A stretch of 64,000 nucleotides of DNA from Tropicimonas sp033101155. Lineage in GTDB: Bacteria > Pseudomonadota > Alphaproteobacteria > Rhodobacterales > Rhodobacteraceae. The position numbers and the translations under genes were made by a program. The notes under the pieces were generated by a model, which saw only the letters and a list, made by a program, of their open reading frames with translations, did no database searches and was not told the origin of the DNA. Every line of letters begins with the position of its first letter. Positions within the stretch are counted from its first letter, which is position 1. The DNA lies in contig NZ_JAWMPX010000020.1 of the NCBI RefSeq assembly GCF_033101155.1, positions 1-64,000 on the forward strand, read 5' to 3'. Shown here piece after piece: positions 60,569 to 64,000 of this stretch.

Positions 60569-61843
60569 TCAGTAGTTGGACTTGATCTGGACGCAGGACG
60601 AGGTGTCGGTGTTGTACATACCGCAGTCGAGCTCCTGCCAGTCGGACTTCAGCACCGCCGATTCCGGCAGGAAGTCGGTCCAGGCGTCGCCCGGCACTTC
60701 CTCGGTCTCGGAGATGATGTCGAACTGGCCGTCTTCGGTGATCTCACCGATCAGGACCGGCTTGGACAGGTGATGGTTGGTGCCCATGACGGCGGTGCCG
60801 CCGGTCAGGTTCGGGTATTCCTGACCCCACATGGCGGTGCGGACGGCGTCGACATCGGTGGTTCCGGCAGCCTCGACCGCATTGGCCCACATGTTGAAGC
60901 CGATATAGGTGGCTTCCATCGGGTCGTTGGTTACGCGATCTTCACCCATCTTGGCCTTCCAGGCCTCGATGAAGGCGTCGTTGGATTCGGCTTCGGCGGA
61001 CTGGAAGTAGTTCCAGGCAGCGAGGTGGCCGACGAGGTTGGTGGTGTCGAGACCGGAAAGCTCTTCCTCACCCACGGAGAAGGCAACGACGGGGATGTCA
61101 TCGGCGGAGATGCCAGCCGCGGCCAGCTCCTTGTAGAAGCCGATATTGGCGTCGCCATTGATGGTCGAGATCACGCCGACCTTCTTGCCGTCCGCGCCGA
61201 GGGCAACAACGTCCGCCACGATCTTGGACCAGTCGGAATGGCCGAAGGGGGTGTAGTTGACGAAGATATCCTCTTCCGGGATGCCCTTCTCCTTGAGGTA
61301 GCTCTCAAGGATGTTGTTCGTGGTGCGCGGGTAGACATAGTCGGTGCCCAGCAGCGCGAATTTCTCGACGCCCAGTTCTTCGAGATAGTAATCGGTGGCC
61401 GGGATGGCCTGCTGGTTCGGCGCGGCGCCGGTGTAGAAGACGTTCTTGGAGCTTTCCTCGCCCTCATACTGAACCGGATAGAACAGGAGGCCGTTCAGCT
61501 CTTCGATCACCGGCAGCACCGACTTGCGCGACACCGAGGTCCAGCAACCGAACATCACGTCCACTTCTTCGACGGTCAGCAGCTCGCGCGCCTTCTCGGC
61601 GAAGAGCGGCCAGTCGGAGGCGGGGTCGACGACGACGGCTTCGAGCTGCTTGCCGAGGATGCCGCCCTTGGCGTTCTGCTCCTCGATGAGAAGCATCATC
61701 GTGTCCTTCAGCGTCGTCTCGGAGATGGCCATCGTGCCGGAGAGCGAGTGCAGCACACCCACCTTGATCGTGTCATCGGCAGCCATGGCGGAGGTCGCGA
61801 AGGCCAGAGCGCCAACCAGCGCGGAGGTCATACGGAGGTTCAT
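60569..61843 (-). CDS. urtA: Urea ABC transporter substrate-binding protein UrtA
   Basis: A 424-residue periplasmic urea-binding protein. The signal peptide MNLRMTSALVGALAFATSAMA is followed by ADDTIKVGVLHSLSGTMAIS, then KDTMMLLIEEQNAKGGI, FGCWTSVSRKSVLPVIEE and LFYPVQYEGEESSKNVFYTGAAPNQ. All of these are strong marks of UrtA. Its start has AGGGA upstream. It heads the urtABCDE operon. The 336 bases upstream contain no gene and should hold the promoter. Confidence 0.97.
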   Translation of the reverse strand: MNLRMTSALVGALAFATSAMAADDTIKVGVLHSLSGTMAISETTLKDTMMLLIEEQNAKGGILGKQLEAVVVDPASDWPLFAEKARELLTVEEVDVMFGCWTSVSRKSVLPVIEELNGLLFYPVQYEGEESSKNVFYTGAAPNQQAIPATDYYLEELGVEKFALLGTDYVYPRTTNNILESYLKEKGIPEEDIFVNYTPFGHSDWSKIVADVVALGADGKKVGVISTINGDANIGFYKELAAAGISADDIPVVAFSVGEEELSGLDTTNLVGHLAAWNYFQSAEAESNDAFIEAWKAKMGEDRVTNDPMEATYIGFNMWANAVEAAGTTDVDAVRTAMWGQEYPNLTGGTAVMGTNHHLSKPVLIGEITEDGQFDIISETEEVPGDAWTDFLPESAVLKSDWQELDCGMYNTDTSSCVQIKSNY

Positions 61844-62179
61844 GTTTCAATCCCTGTTCTCGGCGGCCGTGAAAGGCATGACGAAACTGTCCGCGCACGC
61901 CGGGACGGCGCGGCGATGGCCCGTCAGGCCGTACCACCGGTTTTCATTGCAGCGGACCCGGGGGGAGGACCCCGTGCCCTTGTAACGCTGGGGAACGTTG
62001 CCCCCTGCGCCGGGCATCAAAGGGGAGGGATGCAGTTTGCGCAAATCATGGGCAGCAAGATTGCAAGGCTTTGGGCACAAAGCAGGCGAATGCATACAAT
62101 CTTTGCGCGAAAACGCACCATATGCCTCAGAATTGAGCGGAAATCATCGGAATCAGACCCCGAACAAGGGACCAGAGCG
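61844..62179. other. Upstream region of the urt operon, 336 bases without a gene
   Basis: No convincing coding sequence. It contains TTTGCGCAAA, a perfect 10-base palindrome (62036-62045), with a related TTTGCGCG-AAA about 65 bases further on (62102-62112). These could be operators for nitrogen control of urt, but the sequence does not match the NtrC consensus well. The promoter hexamers cannot be placed with confidence. Confidence 0.45.
62036..62045. promoter_or_regulatory. Palindrome TTTGCGCAAA upstream of urtA
   Basis: A perfect 10-base palindrome about 195 bases upstream of the urtA start. The binding protein is unknown. Its distance from urtA suits an enhancer-like or upstream activator site. 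Confidence 0.35.
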
Positions 62180-62680
62180 CTATTCCTCAGCTGCCTCATC
62201 CCTGCCCTTTTGGGCAGGCGAATGATGAAGACTCTTCAGAATTGCGCTCAAGAGCGGTGCCATGACGCTCAGACCGGCGGTGCTGATCGGGTTCTCGGCC
62301 ATGCGGCGGACATTTTGCGCCAACTCTCGCGCCTCGCCGGTCACGGACAGGATCTCCTGTTCGAGATCCTCCACGGCCATGTCGCGCACTTCACTGACGG
62401 CCTCGATCTCGCGCTCGGCACTCAGGCGTGAGGCCACCGCGATCAGGATCCCCGCCAGGGCGACATTGATCCCCGCAAGGCTCAGAGCGGCGAGGGATGG
62501 TCGCATCAGCGTCGCAAGCGCCTGGTAGGCCGCGATATTGAGAAAGACCAGCGCGATGGCTCCGAGCACTGCGGCGACCGCAAGAAAACCCGTTTGCCGG
62601 AGCGCGACCCTGGCCTGCCGACCGCGAATGAGACGCTCGGAGCGCAGGATGATCTGGATATTCCGGCTGAGACGGCTCAT
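62180..62680 (-). CDS. Holin-like/YqjE-type small membrane protein
   Basis: A 166-residue inner-membrane protein with two hydrophobic helices (TGFLAVAAVLGAIALVFLNIAA at about 30-51 and ALSLAGINVALAGILIAVAS at about 66-85). A charged helical C-terminal region follows (REIEAVSEVRDMAVEDLEQE). Such proteins are often labelled phage holin family or YqjE-like but are chromosomal and unrelated to lysis. Its start overlaps the stop of the YqjD/ElaB-like gene (ATGA, 62677-62680), mirroring the yqjD-yqjE order of enterobacteria. Confidence 0.82.
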   Translation of the reverse strand: MSRLSRNIQIILRSERLIRGRQARVALRQTGFLAVAAVLGAIALVFLNIAAYQALATLMRPSLAALSLAGINVALAGILIAVASRLSAEREIEAVSEVRDMAVEDLEQEILSVTGEARELAQNVRRMAENPISTAGLSVMAPLLSAILKSLHHSPAQKGRDEAAEE

Positions 62681-62961
62681 ACGCGCCCACCCCTCCCAAG
62701 AAGGTAGCCCAGCAGGAAGGCGCCAAACAGGCTCAGGAGCGGCTTGTTCGCCTGCACATCTTCCAGTTCGGCCAGAAACTCTTTCAGGAGCCGGTCAACC
62801 TCGCTGCCCTCCAGCTGCGACACGGCCCAGTCGAGCGGACGCTCTGCCGCCCCCGGCGCGTCGCCGCTCTCCTCCTCCGTTTGCGTCAGCCGCTCCCGGG
62901 CGGCCGAAAGCTCTTCGCGCAAGGAGGTCAGTTCAGCCTCCAATTCTGCCTTGGTCGGCAT
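62677..62961 (-). CDS. YqjD/ElaB-like small membrane-anchored protein
   Basis: A 94-residue protein with an N-terminal coiled coil (MPTKAELEAELTSLREELSA, then ARERLTQTEEE) and a C-terminal hydrophobic anchor with a glycine zipper (LLSLFGAFLLGYLLGRGGRV). This is the build of YqjD/ElaB proteins, which are inner-membrane proteins tied to ribosome binding and stationary phase. The ATG is at 62961; the open frame continues upstream only by chance. It overlaps the holin-like gene by 4 bases and ends the AI-2E transporter operon. Confidence 0.8.
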   Translation of the reverse strand: MPTKAELEAELTSLREELSAARERLTQTEEESGDAPGAAERPLDWAVSQLEGSEVDRLLKEFLAELEDVQANKPLLSLFGAFLLGYLLGRGGRV

Positions 62962-62963
62962 TG

Positions 62964-64000
62964 TCACCGTCCTCCTGTTTCGTGTGCGTCCAGTTTTCCG
63001 TCCCCCGACATCAGGATCGCCAGCCAGCGCAGCCGCGGCATATGGCTGAAGACGATCAGCGCGCAGACCGTGATCGGCACCGACAGCAGTGCCCCGGCCA
63101 CACCCCAGATCGCAGTCCAAAAGGTCAGCGCGAGGATGACCAGGAAGGACGAAATGTTGAGCGAGCGGCCTGTCAGGGCCGGCTCGAGGATATTGCCGAT
63201 GAAGAATTGCACCGTGCCACAGCCCATTACAATGACGAGAAACGGGCTGATGGTGTCGAACTGCACCAGCGCCACGAGGGCCGGACAGACCACGCCGAGA
63301 ACCGATCCGATCGAGGGGATGAAGTTGAGTGCGAAGGCGAGCACGGCCCAGGTCTCGGCGAAATCGAGCCCCATCGGTTTCATCACCGCGTAGGAGAAGA
63401 GGCCGGTCAGCACCGAGACGAAGGTCTTGATGCCGATATAGCGCTGCAGCCCGAGCGAGATCGAATGCACGAGCCGGCGGATCTCGGCGCCGGTTTCAGG
63501 GTCCGGTGCGGCCATGGCGAATTTGCGCGAGAGCGGTTTGCGCTCGACCATCAGGAAGGGAACATAGAGCATCACCAGGAACAGACCGCTGAGCAACCCG
63601 CCCGCCGAGCCGAGCGCGCCGAGCGCCCAGCTGGAAAGACCGACGCCGCTCAACGCCTCCAATGCGTTCGCCGCGTTCTCCTCGCCGATGAAGGAAACGA
63701 TCCAGGTCATAACCCCTTCGAATCGTTCCGAGTAGCGTGGGATCGCGGCGCGGACCTGCTCGGCCTGGCTCGACAAGATCAACCCGATGACGACAACACC
63801 AAGCAGGACAAGAGCGATCCCCACGATGTGGGCGAGCCAGCGCGGCACCGTCCATCCGCCGAGCTTCACAGCCGCGACGCGATCGATCACCGCCGTCAGC
63901 AGGATGAAGATCAGGGCTGAAAAGGCGAGCGGCAAGAGGAAACCCGCCCCATAGACCAGCCCCACGACAAGCAATGTCAGGACCAGCAGCAGGTCGCGCC
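62964..64000 (-). CDS. AI-2E-family transporter, 5' end outside the window
   Basis: At least 345 residues of an AI-2E (PerM/YdiK/TqsA) family membrane permease; the frame stays open to the right edge, so the true start is beyond 64000. Family blocks include LLVVGLVYGAGFLLPLAFSALIFILLTAVIDR, IGIKTFVSVLTGLFSYAVM and FALNFIPSIGSVLGVVCPALVALVQF. SLNISSFLVILALTFWTAIWGVAGALLSVPITV is the conserved end of the domain. Members export various substrates, and autoinducer-2 transport is shown only for some. Two bases separate it from the YqjD/ElaB-like gene. Confidence 0.92.
   Translation of the reverse strand, partial: RDLLLVLTLLVVGLVYGAGFLLPLAFSALIFILLTAVIDRVAAVKLGGWTVPRWLAHIVGIALVLLGVVVIGLILSSQAEQVRAAIPRYSERFEGVMTWIVSFIGEENAANALEALSGVGLSSWALGALGSAGGLLSGLFLVMLYVPFLMVERKPLSRKFAMAAPDPETGAEIRRLVHSISLGLQRYIGIKTFVSVLTGLFSYAVMKPMGLDFAETWAVLAFALNFIPSIGSVLGVVCPALVALVQFDTISPFLVIVMGCGTVQFFIGNILEPALTGRSLNISSFLVILALTFWTAIWGVAGALLSVPITVCALIVFSHMPRLRWLAILMSGDGKLDAHETGGR

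Noticed and set aside
62050..62065. GGGCAGCAAGATTGCA, a sigma54-like promoter match
   Set aside because: It reads on the plus strand, away from urtA and toward the 3' end of the convergent gene, so it cannot drive urt and has no target.
62180..62680. Reading the holin-like gene as a sign of a prophage
   Set aside because: It is coupled to a YqjD/ElaB-like gene and next to an AI-2E transporter, with no phage genes nearby; YqjE-type proteins are ordinary chromosomal genes.
62538..63920. Long plus-strand open frame opposite the AI-2E, YqjD-like and holin-like genes
   Set aside because: Arg/Pro/His-rich translation with no domain; it is the antisense shadow of three well-supported genes.

Overview
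The window is GC-rich chromosomal DNA from an alphaproteobacterium, most likely a marine Rhodobacterales (Roseobacter-group) species. I infer this from gene content: a phaZ/phaC-phaP-phaR locus with CTGC-N3-GCAG PhaR boxes, an L-isoaspartyl methyltransferase-TolC pair, a DUF6280-type small protein, a urea urtABCDE operon, and an ABC transporter/glutamine-synthetase-like amine cluster. About 60 protein genes are supported. I see no rRNA, tRNA, CRISPR array or intact insertion sequence.

Layout. 1-3.3 kb: a small minus-strand cassette of phage-like tail or appendage genes, followed by about 1 kb with no convincing gene, so probably one end of a prophage or prophage remnant. 4.3-8.4 kb: htpX, then the ferrous iron operon feoA-feoA-feoB-feoC, preceded by an FNR/CRP-type palindrome. 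8.5-11.8 kb: copper control, with copA-cueR divergent from copZ and CueR-type dyads between them. 11.9-16.0 kb: uronate catabolism (kduI, uxaC, a GntR regulator, a kdgK-like kinase) with a large palindromic operator. 16.1-19.2 kb: a periplasmic PhnD-like binding protein translationally coupled to a membrane GGDEF-EAL protein. 19.4-24.3 kb: a LacI regulator, a PhzF-like protein, a secreted hypothetical, a DUF1330 protein, two tandem TerB-like proteins and a PhnD-like protein with no signal peptide.

24.4-33.7 kb: an amino-acid/amine-type ABC importer (ATPase, binding protein, two permeases), two glutamine-synthetase-family ligases flanking a class I amidotransferase, a DegT-family aminotransferase and a LysR regulator. 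Together these look like an uptake and gamma-glutamylation route for an amine nitrogen source. 33.8-38.3 kb: polyhydroxyalkanoate metabolism (phaR, phaP, phaC, divergent phaZ). 38.3-50.6 kb: mixed housekeeping and accessory genes, including four alpha/beta hydrolases (one lacking its catalytic Ser and His), a VOC protein, two aminotransferases, an H-type lectin, an FMN-dependent hydroxyacid dehydrogenase, a lone receiver-domain protein, a 58-residue membrane protein, a tyrosine-phosphatase-like protein, a glycosyltransferase, YgfZ and a fructosamine-kinase-like protein.

50.7-55.6 kb: efp, the DUF6280-type gene, a PopZ-like acidic protein, tolC and an isoaspartyl methyltransferase. 55.8-61.8 kb: the complete urea ABC importer urtABCDE on the minus strand. 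62.2-64.0 kb: a holin-like membrane protein, a small YqjD/ElaB-like protein and an AI-2E-family permease that runs off the right edge.

Many neighbouring genes overlap by ATGA or TGATG, so the operons are tightly packed. Both ABC importers have a perfect GC-rich hairpin just after the binding-protein gene, a usual device for making that protein in excess of its permeases. All functions come from motifs and remembered family features; no database search was run.
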